From the NCBI GenBank assembly GCA_037178675.1, contig JAYMGJ010000770.1, positions 1 to 29,065 on the forward strand: 29,065 nt of DNA, written 5' to 3'. This document shows positions 18,516 through 28,177 of this stretch, piece after piece. Positions within the stretch are counted from its first letter, which is position 1, and each line of letters opens with the position of its first letter. This DNA is from Scleroderma bovista. Lineage: Eukaryota > Basidiomycota > Agaricomycetes > Boletales > Sclerodermataceae. The position numbers and the translations under genes were made by a program. The notes under the pieces are model-generated. The model was not told where the DNA came from, did not search any database, and saw only the letters and a list, made by a program, of their open reading frames with translations.

Positions 18516-19943
18516 GAAAGCACCAGATAATTCGCTATCATTGACCATTTTTCCCTTACAGCCAGCATAGTGTGCATTATTCGAACACGAAAAAATATAT
18601 GCATTTCTCGAGGGGACACGACATGACATATTATAGTTACTACTCGCTATATACAGTGACGGCGTGTAGCACACATGTAAAGGGAGCGTGTCAGTGTTGG
18701 TCAGCACGCATGTAGAAGGTACTTGCCTGAAAAGGCTGGCCTCTGCGCCCATCGCCATCGACATTGCATTATAGCGGTTGAGGACCATCGCATCAATCTT
18801 GTTGAACTCATCATCGGCGAAGGGTTCATCATCCCCAAGGGAGATGGCATCCTCCTCATACATAGTGATGTGCTCCTCAAGACGAGGGTGCTTCAGCAAG
18901 GAGGGACTGGCCTCAGGCTGGTCCAGGTTCGCACTGGTCATTGACACGACTTGGTTGAGGGTGCAGATGGTCTGGCAGGAGGGCTCTACCCCCAGACGGT
19001 GTGCCAAATCGAAGGCCTTAATAGTATTGTTGAATGCAGGGGGGCTGTAGTGGGCAGCACTGGGAGTGTGAGCCAAGGTGCGAGGGTCGACGGCAAGCTC
19101 TGGTCCATTGTAGTGGATGTAAGTAGCGAAGGCTGCATGTTGGGCATTCTCGCGGTGAGCACGAGCCTTCTTGCTGCCACGTCGAGTGTGGCCTCCCTGT
19201 CCTTGGGCAGGAGCGTTTCTGCTCGCACCGCCGTTGGACCCACTTTGCTGCTGCTGCTGCTGCCTCTGGGGCTGCTGCTGCTGCTGGGCGAATTTGGGGT
19301 CAGCTGGCTTGTGCTTCACAGTGCTAAGCTTATTAGCCTGGGGGCCCTTACCGCCAGCACACAAAGAGGTGCCCTTCTGCTCAAAGGAGAGCGTGGTAGC
19401 CTTGATGATCCCATTGGGCTTCAGGTTCTTGATCTCATCCGGCAACGTTTGGCTGAGAATCTGAGCTACAACCTCCATAGTGGGAGGGAGCTTGCAAAGG
19501 ATAATCATTGCCTGCACAGGGGCAGGGAACTCAAAGCCAGTGTCCTTCAGGTAGGTGAAGTGGCTAAGCAACTTTGTAATCGTGGGAGCGGGATGGAAGC
19601 CAGCAGGAATGTTGGTGGCCAGGAGCTTGCTAAGCTCAGCATAGGCGGAACCAATACTAGGGGCGCTGAAGTTCTTTTTTAGGTAGTCCCAGACATCCTT
19701 AACACTGTTGAGAGTTGAGACAGTGACCTGGATCGAGGGGGCAAGGTGCAAGGTGATGTTACCAAGCGCTCTCTCAGTGTTATTGTCCCAGTCCTTTCGG
19801 TCATCATGGCCATCAGCGGGTTGAGTGGTTGAGTAAACAAACCATTGGCCCTGGGCCTGGAGGTAGGCTTGCATGGTGGTATGCCACTGCTGCCAGTTGG
19901 AGCCAGTGAACAGGGGGACCATCTTGTCGAGAGTGCTGGACAT
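18513..19943 (-). CDS. Copia Gag polyprotein (open frame)
   Basis: The frame is open from 19991. The preferred start is the ATG at 19943, giving MSSTLDKMVPLFTGSNWQQW, the typical beginning of UBN2/DUF4219-like copia Gag. A helical capsid-like core follows (VWDYLKKNF, LLATNIPAGFH). A Gln-rich tract (about 19244-19290, CAG/CTG repeats) replaces the expected zinc knuckle, which I do not see. The C-terminal Asp/Glu-rich part leads into the protease. The frame stops at LSGAF where copy A continues FWLLDSG, so gag is cut from protease by a Trp-to-stop change. The gag body is intact over about 476 residues. Confidence 0.82.
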   Translation of the reverse strand: MSSTLDKMVPLFTGSNWQQWHTTMQAYLQAQGQWFVYSTTQPADGHDDRKDWDNNTERALGNITLHLAPSIQVTVSTLNSVKDVWDYLKKNFSAPSIGSAYAELSKLLATNIPAGFHPAPTITKLLSHFTYLKDTGFEFPAPVQAMIILCKLPPTMEVVAQILSQTLPDEIKNLKPNGIIKATTLSFEQKGTSLCAGGKGPQANKLSTVKHKPADPKFAQQQQQPQRQQQQQQSGSNGGASRNAPAQGQGGHTRRGSKKARAHRENAQHAAFATYIHYNGPELAVDPRTLAHTPSAAHYSPPAFNNTIKAFDLAHRLGVEPSCQTICTLNQVVSMTSANLDQPEASPSLLKHPRLEEHITMYEEDAISLGDDEPFADDEFNKIDAMVLNRYNAMSMAMGAEASLFRQVPSTCVLTNTDTLPLHVCYTPSLYIASSNYNMSCRVPSRNAYIFSCSNNAHYAGCKGKMVNDSELSGAF

Positions 19944-20084
19944 GGTGATGTTCTGTTGGGAGTCAACGGAGTCAGCAAGTGAATGCGACAATGGACAAGC
20001 AAGAAAAGAAGAAACACCTGAGTGCTAGTGAAAGCACTTCTGTCAACAGCTAACTCATGACTAGGTCATGCCAGCGCAAGTCAT

Positions 20085-20207
20085 CGACAAACTTCGCCTG
20101 TGGCAGTACAGGTGCTCAACTAGGAGCTCACTGTCTGGCACAAGTGGTCGACTGACTTCACCTTGTGGCTGTGCAGGGGCTCAGCTAGGAGCTCACTGTG
20201 GTCCACA
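20085..20207. repeat. Imperfect 65 bp tandem repeat upstream of Copia gag
   Basis: Two units, 20085-20141 and 20150-20207, share GACTTC/GGAGCTCACTGT-type words (for example CTAGGAGCTCACTGT at 20120 and 20185). They lie upstream of the Copia gag, where the 5' LTR or leader should be, and may be promoter-type repeats of that LTR. No second copy of the LTR was found. Confidence 0.5.
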
Positions 20208-20287
20208 GCGTCAAGCTAGTTAAAGTGACACTCAGGGAGCTGGAGCGCTGTCTGGTGCATTGCTGCACACAGTGCAATAGCAACACA

Positions 20288-20837
20288 TGTCTTCATGACC
20301 AACCTGGACCACAAGGCCAAGTTGTTTTAATGTGATGGAGTCGAAGAACTTTCCATTCCATTTCTGTGAATGATTTCCAGTCATTACTAGAGTGTATATT
20401 AAACAGTGAAGGGATTGACCTTAATTTTGTGCAATGGGAGATACCTATGAGCTGCTAAGCAGCAATGCTGACATAGCAATTCAACCCCAAAGCAATCCTC
20501 ACAGCAGAATAGGTGTTCATTTGGCGTCTCATTACTGGCCTCCCTGCAGGGGCACTTTTCTCCAACAGTGCTCCGACTCTCCAATCTCAGTTCCTCGAAA
20601 ACATACTCTTCTCTGTAAGCATATTGTTCATCTTCAAACCCCACCCACTCCTTCAATGGGACATCCTGTGCCAACGCATGGTCAGGTATGTTATCGGGCC
20701 AAATATTTTTAAAGAGCAATTCTTACCGAAGTTTGGTATCACTTCGCGGGCTTGCTGCGTACAACGTGATAGTCATCTCCACCTCCATAATTCTCTTCAT
20801 CTAGCCAATCTGCATCCACATCTATGTTGAAGTCCAT
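20288..20837 (-). pseudogene. KDZ transposase N-terminus with CxC2-like cysteine cluster (truncated)
   Basis: Three exons on the minus strand. Exon 1 (20727-20837) starts MDFNIDVDADWLDEENYGGG and contains a TGA at 20739-20741, where KDZ proteins have Lys-Arg-Tyr. The 61 nt intron has donor GTAAGA and acceptor CACAG. Exon 2 (20420-20665) encodes DVPLKEWVGFEDEQ and the cysteine cluster CPC...CCEDCFGVELLCQHCC..AHRYLPLHKIK. After a 56 nt intron, exon 3 (from 20363) reads KWNGKFFDSITLKQLGLVVQ then VGHED and becomes unrecognisable by about 20290. The CxC2-like domain is characteristic of Kyakuja-Dileera-Zisupton transposases in basidiomycetes. The catalytic transposase body is absent, and the Copia element begins where it stops. 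Confidence 0.8.
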
Positions 20838-21622
20838 AGCATTGGGTCCGTTTGGAGTAGGTCAAAGTCAGACAGGTGAGTCTTGCGTAGAGACGTGCCG
20901 CCGGCCATCCATGGAAAGGCAGATCATGCAAGAGTAAGCATGTTCATCGTCTGAACATTCACAGTAAACCTGATATGTTTTCTTTTTTTGGCTGGGGTTC
21001 GCCATGTTTCAGCTTGAATACAGGAATTGAGGAATTTTTGAACCATGCTCACCTTTCCTGACCGTTTACTGGTATCGGTGAACGACAATGATCTAAGAAG
21101 GAAGCACGGAACAGGCCAATATGCATGGAACATTCTTTCAGTAGGGTATTGACTGAGCAAGCAGCTTGACTGCTTGATTCGTGCTCTGAGACCCAGTATG
21201 GCACCCATGACCAAACTTACCAAGTAGAGAATCCTTTATCTCCTGCCAACTGCCATGGTATGGCAAACCAGACCATCAGAGGGTCGTCGTGAGATTGTAG
21301 ATGTTTGTGGTCGTGGGGGTAAAGGAATTCTGAATGGGAGACAAATGTGCAGATGGGCACAGATCTGGTTTTGATGGAAAGAAAGGGGTGCTCTGCCAAT
21401 TCTTGAGACATTCTTTTGCGATGAAACTGCTTTATCTTGGTAAACTAAACTGTGGCTCACCAGAGGACGGCACGACAGGTTCTGGCACCTCCCGAGTGAA
21501 GTCGAAATACCCAAATCAGTCAAGATATGTAAGTCAAACACAAGTTGAAATTCTCAAAGTCCAACAAATATGTCAATACATTGCACGTCCTAGTAGCAAA
21601 CTTCATCAAAAGTGGGTGTAGT
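20838..21622. other. No supported gene
   Basis: Several 60-100 codon open frames exist on both strands. None has a recognisable domain, a good start, or a consistent splice chain, so none is annotated. Confidence 0.5.
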
Positions 21623-22686
21623 TCAGTATGTAGTGGCATTATTAGTACCATGTTCGTCGTGTATGTCTATGAGGATTAGTAAAAAATTGGCTTCATTGAC
21701 AGCCATACCCTGCCTCGCCAGGGACGTGACGAATTGTTCCCTACTATGCGTACGTCTGTAGGTATCAATAATGAGACTGACATCTTCTGCATGGTAGCCA
21801 TGGGATGCAAGGTAGCGAGAAGCGAGACTGCCAAGCGAGCAGCCTAAAGTCCATACCTGTTGGGTAGAAGTTGGATAGTAATGGCTGGATAATATGCCAC
21901 GTAGATTGCGAACGTGACTGTATATGATGGGAGAGAGCTCTGCTTCGCTTGTTGGTGTTTCCAGCCCAGTGGAAGGGCTAGGGGTTGAGGGAGAAACAGA
22001 TGAAAGCTGTGAGATGGAAGAAGAGGCACGAGACGTAGTTCCAGGGGAATGTTGTGAAATCCATAGTGAATGGTGGAGCTACTCGCATAAAGTGTCGATG
22101 GGGTCCTCCAGGACATCTGCTACGATCTCTGTGGGGGGCATGTGTTTGGAGATACCTTTAATGATTACAAATGCCAAGGCGAGCCAGAATGAGGGTGTTT
22201 GCCTATGTATGGGGTACTTGAACGTCCCTTCTGCACGCCTGGCACTCTCACTAAATATGTTAAGCTTTGGAACACATAGTCAAAACCATTAACGTACGCT
22301 GTGCGATGAATACTGGGGGGTGAGCCTATGATGATCGCGTAAAAGCCTGCTTCATCTTCAAGCAACGTTCGCACAACTGGTTTGTCGAGTGCGGTGAGTA
22401 GTTGAGTGTGGTCTGCACCATGCAGTAGCAAATTCACAATGCTTTGAAGCGTTCTCGCAACCCGCCTGGCCTCATTCTCCAATTTACATTGGATTGCGAG
22501 TGGTAGTGGTGCCGTTTCACAGCTGCATTGGATAAATGGACTAGCATTCAGGTTGCGGTAAGAAATTTGTCAAGGATGACTACCTTGGGCTACTAGTACT
22601 CACCAATCACCCGAACTGTACACACATGCACTGCTGCCAGGGACTCCGATAATAGCCCAGTAATACTCAGAGGCCATGGGATTCAT
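21623..22686 (-). pseudogene. Spliced hypothetical gene, probably degraded
   Basis: Exon 1 (22604-22686) starts MNPMASEYYWAIIGVPGSSA. A 63 nt intron (22541-22603, donor GTGAGT, acceptor CTAG) in phase 2 leads to exon 2, which begins PFIQCSCETAPLPLAIQCKL and includes LLEDEAGFYAIIIGSPPSIH and FDYVFQSLTYLVRVPGVQKG. Near 22195-22215 the frame must change to continue as PSFWLALAFVIIKGISKHM. A TAG near 22083 interrupts the Ser/Pro-rich linker. The C-terminal part (VWTLGCSLGSLASRYLASHG to the TGA at 21623) is open. The YYWAIIG and FYAIIIG stretches faintly recall the viroplasmin/RNase H1 N-terminal fold, but this is uncertain. Function unknown. Confidence 0.5.
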
Positions 22687-23190
22687 GAGTAACCTTACCT
22701 TGGCTTATACTTTTTATACTGAAATCCACAGATTGATTGGTCAGATACGACTCCCTAGAGAGTAACCCATTTTCTGTCCAAGGTGGTTAGTGCTCCCTAG
22801 TTTGGCATACCCAAGGGACATGCTTGTATGAGTGGTGATTGTGCGATCACACCTAAAGGAGCTAAGATCTGATTATTATGTGGAACTGTTTTATCAAACA
22901 CAATGAGTATAATACTTGTACCACATAGCTGGGCTAGACATTTAGAGTAAACCATTGGGGTACTAAAATATTGATTAGCCCAGTGTACTTATATGACCGC
23001 AAATATAACTACTACTCATCTCGATGACATAGACAGGGACCAGTTTCTATCCTATGAACAGGTGCTATGATACCAACGTAGTAGAGTAGATGGTTACAAA
23101 CTTACAAATTGAACCAATAAATGACTGATCACACCGCCTTCAGTGTCGGATGACTAGAAAGTTTCACAGAAACATTCAGTCAAAGAGCTT
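22687..23190. other. No supported gene
   Basis: Non-coding by inspection on both strands. No repeats of note were seen. Confidence 0.4.
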
Positions 23191-23540
23191 TGGTCCAACA
23201 TACCCCATTTTTCTCCTACAACTGGTGTGCATATCATCTTCCCGCTCTGTTTCGTGACTGGTGCAAACTTGCTTGATTGCCTTCTGTCAAAGCAGCAATC
23301 AAACATCTCTTGCCTTTCCTGCAATTGACCATCCCACCAATGCAATCACACCTTCGAAGCCATGGAGGTTTTGATCCTACATACCCTGTTTCTCTCCTAC
23401 GACTGGTATGCACGTTTCTGCTCGCTCTTTTATGATTGATGCAAAGTGGCTGGATTATTTCAGAGCAGCAGACATCTCTTGCCTATCTCCCGCAATCGAC
23501 TTCCACTCACGCAATCACATCTTTGAGTCCATCCACGACA
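23191..23540. repeat. Diverged tandem duplication, period about 180 bp
   Basis: Units 23191-23370 and 23371-23540 share, in order, CATACCC, TCTCCTAC, ACTGGT.TGCA, CATCTCTTGCCT and CGCAATC/GCAATCACA words with roughly three quarters identity by eye. No open frame runs through both. Function unknown. Confidence 0.6.
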
Positions 23541-23920
23541 CATCGGACTGATCACAGAGTGCATTTTGAGCGCTTTTGGTATATTTGAAGATAACCGTTG
23601 CCTTCAATAATGCACAACAATGACAGCAGTACAGTACACTGTTTGTGTGACCATATACGATGGCCTGGGTGGTCAGCATTGCCAAGACAAGGACTACAGT
23701 GAACTACACGGTAAGCCAGTATCTCCCTTCCTTGTGTTGGCAAGCTGCTCAACTCTATTTCCTGATTAGCTCGTGACAATCAGTGTGTTACTTGGCCCTG
23801 CATCTTTGCCAAAAGTAGATATTGAAAAGCTACTATTAACATAGAAAGCTTCAGACGAGTGAGTGATTTTTTCTTCCCTTTCCTCTATCTTGTCTTTACC
23901 TCTGAGTGCCTACATTTTCC

Positions 23921-24623
23921 ATGGGGCGTCCTTGTGTTCACAAAACTGAAGAAGCTCAACTGGAAGCCACTTGAGAAAGTCGTCATTGATACTACGCAAA
24001 GTAAGGTGTTCCGAGCGCATAATGGCATTGTCATCTTCGCTGACAGTTTGGCATCCAGGCATAGAGAGAGGATCAATGCCAAGCGTAGTGCTGGTCACCA
24101 GCCAGTTTCTACCAACATTGCTTTTGATGATAATGACAGTGATCCATAAGTCGCAACTTATTTGAGGCATCAATGCTTTTATTTACATCGACACCAACTC
24201 AGCGCTGTTCTCACATTAAGCAGTTGCCTGGCCATGGTCAAAGAAGCCAAGGACAAGTTGATTAATTATGCACCAGCTCCACAGACGTTTGTTGAAAGGA
24301 TTCTTGGAGAATACATTGACTCCATGCCAAACGACTCGGACGACGAACTTGGCACAGCAAAATCTTGCATGGGTGACCTTCGCGTCATTGAGACAGCTCT
24401 CGCTACAGTTGAGAAATTTCATGGCAAGGTGCTGAAGGGCCAAGTGGCCATATACGAAATGTGCGGTGTCTGTCCGGAATGGCAGGCAAGCGAGCAGGTC
24501 TGCCAGGGGATAAAGGAGTTAATCATCATGCTCGAGGACATTCTGTGTTTGGAAATGGAAGGTACATCGATACTGGCAGAAGTGCATTTCCTTGGCAAAC
24601 TTGCATATCAGAAGAACGTGTAG
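23921..24623 (+). pseudogene. MGRP-type hypothetical gene with in-frame TGA stops
   Basis: Exon 1 (23921-24000) starts MGRPCVHKTEEAQLEAT. It has TGA at 23972-23974 and 23987-23989, both where basic residues are expected in this Arg-rich segment. A 46 nt intron (24001-24046, donor GTAAGG, branch GCTGAC, acceptor ACAG) in phase 2 joins exon 2 (NLASRHRERINAKRSAGHQP) up to a stop at 24147. A further open stretch from about 24234 (MVKEAKDKLINYAPAPQTFV) to TAG at 24623 is helical, with EMCGVCPEWQASEQVCQGIK and IIMLEDILCLEME. I associate a start of this type followed by such a C-terminal domain with an expanded Agaricomycete family of unknown function, from memory. The junction between exon 2 and the last part is unresolved. 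Confidence 0.5.
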
Positions 24624-24816
24624 ATACAACTGTATAGACTGATTCGTATATTTGCCTATACAACGTACTTGATGTCTGTGCTATCACGCAGCCGACCACC
24701 GAGCTCTTTTGCAGCTGCGTGTGTTCACTTCGGTGACTGCTGAGGGTAGTTGCTTTGTCGCAACCCTTGGAAGAGTTAGTCAGTGTTAACAGTGTTACTT
24801 GCAGTAAAACGAGCAC

Positions 24817-27800
24817 CTACTTGGGATTGCTGTTATCGGCAACAGAACAGGCTTCAATCAGCTGCTCCATTACCCAAGAAACATCTGCCAGCATGGCATT
24901 CCATAAACTAGACTGTGCTTCATTAGCTTCAATTTGCACTCCCCACCAGTTTAAAGTGGCGATGACACTGAGGAAACCATTTGAGCTGGGTTTGTCCAGC
25001 TCCGTCCACTCTCCAGCAACTGTGCGCAATGCGGAAACAGGTTGAGTCGACTCCGGTATGGACAACTTCCTCCAGGCAGGTTGCAACTGACACCACCACG
25101 TCCAGAACTCGTTGGCGAAATGATTTACATCTCGGATCAGAGGACGTCCGGTGCGTGCGCGTGAAATCCACCAGTGGACCGCACCTGGCCGATGCTTGCT
25201 ACTTAAGGCATGCGATGCCCCTTTGCCATTCGCAAATCCAGAAGATTCTTCGAGACGAAAGTAAACTTTGAGAAGTTTATGGAAGTCTCCACCGAGATCG
25301 GGTAGTTGCATGTAGAGGAATCCCGTATGGAACCATTCAGGACACGAGTCTGTGGCACATGTTATCACGGTTGGTCAAATTAAATTGTCACACTCACCCA
25401 AGGACAAAGATAGTAACACCTCAGACTGTTCCTCTTCGGCAGCAGTATCGCCAGCTTTCTTACCAATGTCACTCTGGCAGTCGCCTGGGGGGATAGAGGG
25501 ATGTTCTAGTCTGCGTGGTGATGAGGTTGTGCTTGGGGGACTGGACTGCCGTGGTGGTGTGGGTTGGCATGGAGGAGTGAGCTGGTGATCATGCTGCTGG
25601 GGAGGAGTAGGCTGCTGCTCTTGTCCATGCTCATCGCGAGAGACGGAATCACAGGAGAAGGAATCGCCACAAGGGATATAAGGGGGATTGAGTTGGGATG
25701 GAGTCAATTGGCTTTCCTGTGAGCATGCACATTGATCAGGGGGTGAAGCAAGTTGGCATTCTTGACCACCGTCAGGTGCGTTCACTGGGTAACTTAGTGA
25801 GCACGACTAATGCAGGCTATGATACTTGTCTATTACCTTCGCCTGGGGGAGGGTTTACTTGTATGTGAGGTTTTTCATGCTTGTCATGGGAAACAGAATA
25901 ACCACAGGGAGGGGGATCACCGCGTGTGACGTGAAAGGGTTCAAATTGATGTGGTGCTGATTGGCGTTTGTGTGCGCATTCACCAGTGGGCGAAGCAGGT
26001 TGGTGTTCTTGTCCACTGTCAGGTGCGTCCACTGGGTAACTTAGTGAGTGCACCTAACGTGAGCTATGATGCTCGTCTACTTACCTTCAACTGGGGGTGA
26101 GCTTGCTTGCATGTGTGATTCTTTGCGCTTCACCAAGCGGGGCTTGGGACAGCTGTGAGTGGATCGGGGAACTGGGCACCTCAAGGTCAGGTTGATGTAT
26201 ATGTAGTCTACTTTTTGGGCAGAATATGGAAGAGGGGAACGACGCCGACGGTCATTGGTGGTGATGTTGTCATCCTCATCATCACTATCAGCACCACTGT
26301 TACCATCACTATCTGACGCTTCTTTAGAACGTTCCGACAAGTTCTCATCTGAGGATTCACGCGCTCGCTTTTTGGACTTCCATGCGGTGGTTGGTCGGGT
26401 GTTTTTTGCCTTCTTTGGCACTACATTGACCATGTCCGTGGCTTGTAGTTCGTCAACTTCACAGTTGTCGACGTCATCCGGAAATGTGTCCACCATGGGA
26501 ATCAGTGAATCAAGCCCTGAGGGGAGCGTACATGCGTCGTGTTCCTCTTGCGCTAGGGTGTGATAATGAACAAAGTGTGGGGTGTGTAGATGTATGGCAC
26601 GTACTGTAGCAAGTAGCCAGATAGTCCTGGAATAAACGTGTGACCGCTCGGAATTTTCCTTTGTCATAAAGCTGCCAGTTTTGAGGTACTGGACTTTTGT
26701 CACCGCCTTCGTGCATTCTGTGCAGGTTGAGCAGGAGCTGCCAGAACAGTAGATAAAAACATACAATAAAACAGTAATATTTCCTTCTTGATGAGGTTCC
26801 AGCCTGCCCACCAGAAGCGTGACATGCATGCCAAGGATCGCATGCATCCCACTGAGGAGTTGGCCTGCGAAGGATGGCAGCCTATAAATTGCCCTGTGAA
26901 CGGATATTGAGATCGTGGTGGAGGTGAGAAAAGAGGGGCTTATGCTTGTCGTGATACAGGATCTGTCGCAGGCAGTACACTGAGGGCATTTGTCCATTTA
27001 TCCATGGCAGCTTGGGCCTCATCCTTGGCAAGTTTATTGTAGCGCACTTGTGTTTCTGCATCCATCGCCAGAAAATGCTCACGAGTAACTTGCTCGTGAA
27101 AGGTTACCGTCGCCTTCCCCTTGATACCCTGAGCAGCGCATTTGTTCTCAAAATCAGACCTGATGATGGTGTCAAAATAATCCTTGGACCACCGCTGGTG
27201 TGCTTGCAAAGCCTTGGGCTTTTTCTTGCTAACGCCAGATAACTGCGCCAATAGGCGTGCCCAGGGATCATTTTCTGGCTTCGAGACCCGGGCTCCGACC
27301 TTGTGAAGGTATTTGGTACGGTACTCGAGCCATGATCGAATTGCCTAAACAGAAAAAAAAATGTGATTGAGAAAAAAAGATGTGATGGTGAAGACTGACC
27401 TTGCGCATGGCAACAACCTTGTGCCGTTTTTGTTCTATTTCTATCGTGGAAAGCGTCTCAGTTGAGTTGGGCTGCTCGGAAGCTGGCAGGGCACCAGGAT
27501 CTTCAGAGACCTTGAGCCTCCACGGAAATTTGAGGAAGTATCCATTAATAACTGAGTCAAGGTATTCCTGTGTGCGAGAGTGGCTTTCTCCAGCTGCAGC
27601 ACCATACCCAGTAACATGACCAGTTAAAAACGCCAAATGTGGTCCTTTTGCCCAATTGCGCTTCAGTTTCTCAACATATGCATCGGGGTTGTCGAGGTCA
27701 TGGGTGGACAGAGGTGTAGCAGTGGGTGGGTTGGGTGTCGTGTCGCGTGGGTTGGGTGCGGTGTCAATGCTGTCCCTGAATTGGAAGATGTTGTCAGTAT

Positions 27801-27837
27801 GTGTATATAAGTGAGAAACATGTTTTACAGACATCAT
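24817..27837 (-). CDS. Eight-exon hypothetical protein of an expanded Agaricomycete family (887 codons)
   Basis: Exons, minus strand: 27400-27837, 26947-27344, 26765-26893, 26605-26717, 26085-26552, 25837-26031, 25398-25784, 24817-25349. Introns are 47-55 nt and phases agree throughout; coding length is 2661 nt with a TAG end. All donors are GT except intron 2 (26894-26946), where no GT fits. The N-terminal third is helical and conserved-looking (HLAFLTGHVTGYGAAAGESH, YLDSVINGYFLKFPWRLKV, DPWARLLAQLSGVSKKKPKA). Then come MHVTLLVGRLEPHQEGNITV, an acidic stretch with basic nuclear-signal-like KKAK and KSKKRARE, a Pro-rich duplicated region, and a Trp-rich C-terminus (FWTWWCQLQPAWRKL, GFLSVIATLNWWGVQ). 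The family is uncharacterised as far as I know. The start is uncertain: an intron-like segment ends at 27776, so the first exon may be shorter. Confidence 0.72.
25785..26084 (-). repeat. Tandem exon-intron duplication within the eight-exon gene
   Basis: Exons 6 and 7 start alike (VDAPDSGQEHQPASP and VNAPDGGQECQLASP). Exons 5 and 6 end alike (HMQASSPPVEG and HIQVNPPPGEG). The introns between (26032-26084, 53 nt; 25785-25836, 52 nt) are also similar, with the same TTACCCAG acceptor. The period is about 247 bp. All copies are phase 1 to phase 1, so the duplication preserves the frame. Confidence 0.8.
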
Positions 27838-28177
27838 GAAGTACAGTGATTTCAGAGTGGGTGGATGTGCGAATGTCGGTTTTCAACGCAGGATGGGAGG
27901 ACGGATATTGCCATCCAGCTCTTGAAAAAGAGATTGATGTACCATTTAGATCATCAGATCAGGTATTACCAAGCAAAATATTGATTATTGATTATTGAAT
28001 ACAACATGGATATCCCAATCTGGATATTTTGAAGAAGGGTTCAAACTCCGATGGAGGCTGGAACTACTGGGTGCCTTTAGGGGCTTTTTCCTCATTTGGA
28101 AGTGGTAGTTAGCCTGCTGAGCGCTATCATACTTGTGGCAGTTGCCCAACATATTAGGTCAAAAACTACAGTTACGG
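27838..28177. other. No supported gene
   Basis: Between the eight-exon gene and Gypsy3. A possible upstream exon (ATG near 27946, MVHQSLFQELDGNIRPPILR followed by TGA) was considered but its phase does not fit. No LTR is visible for Gypsy3. Confidence 0.4.

Larger units (their letters stand above)
13317..19991 (-). mobile_element. Copia element with internal tandem duplication
   Basis: Minus-strand Ty1/Copia. From high to low coordinate it has gag (19991-18513) and protease, gag-pre-integrase, integrase and Pro-rich linker of copy B (to 16827). It then jumps back to gag and repeats protease-to-linker as copy A (16826-14103), and finally reads into reverse transcriptase. The 4902-5660 RNase H fragment is probably its displaced 3' end. 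Copies A and B differ at roughly one base in ten by eye. A solo Gypsy LTR interrupts copy A. LTRs are not clearly identifiable; a terminus near 20288 is possible (TGTTGC on the minus strand). Confidence 0.85.

Noticed and set aside
19240..19290. CTG/CAG microsatellite as an independent feature
   Set aside because: It is the codon repeat of the Gln tract in Copia gag, interrupted and in frame.
18951..19682. 243-codon plus-strand open frame
   Set aside because: It lies opposite the well supported Copia gag and has no domain; Leu/Ser runs are the complement of the Gln tract and gag composition.
20924..21541. Minus-strand open frames of 64-101 codons
   Set aside because: No domain, no consistent splicing, and overlapping alternatives in all frames.
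23552..23779. 75-codon minus-strand open frame with Cys residues
   Set aside because: Cys spacing fits no KDZ or zinc motif, and no flanking exon was found.
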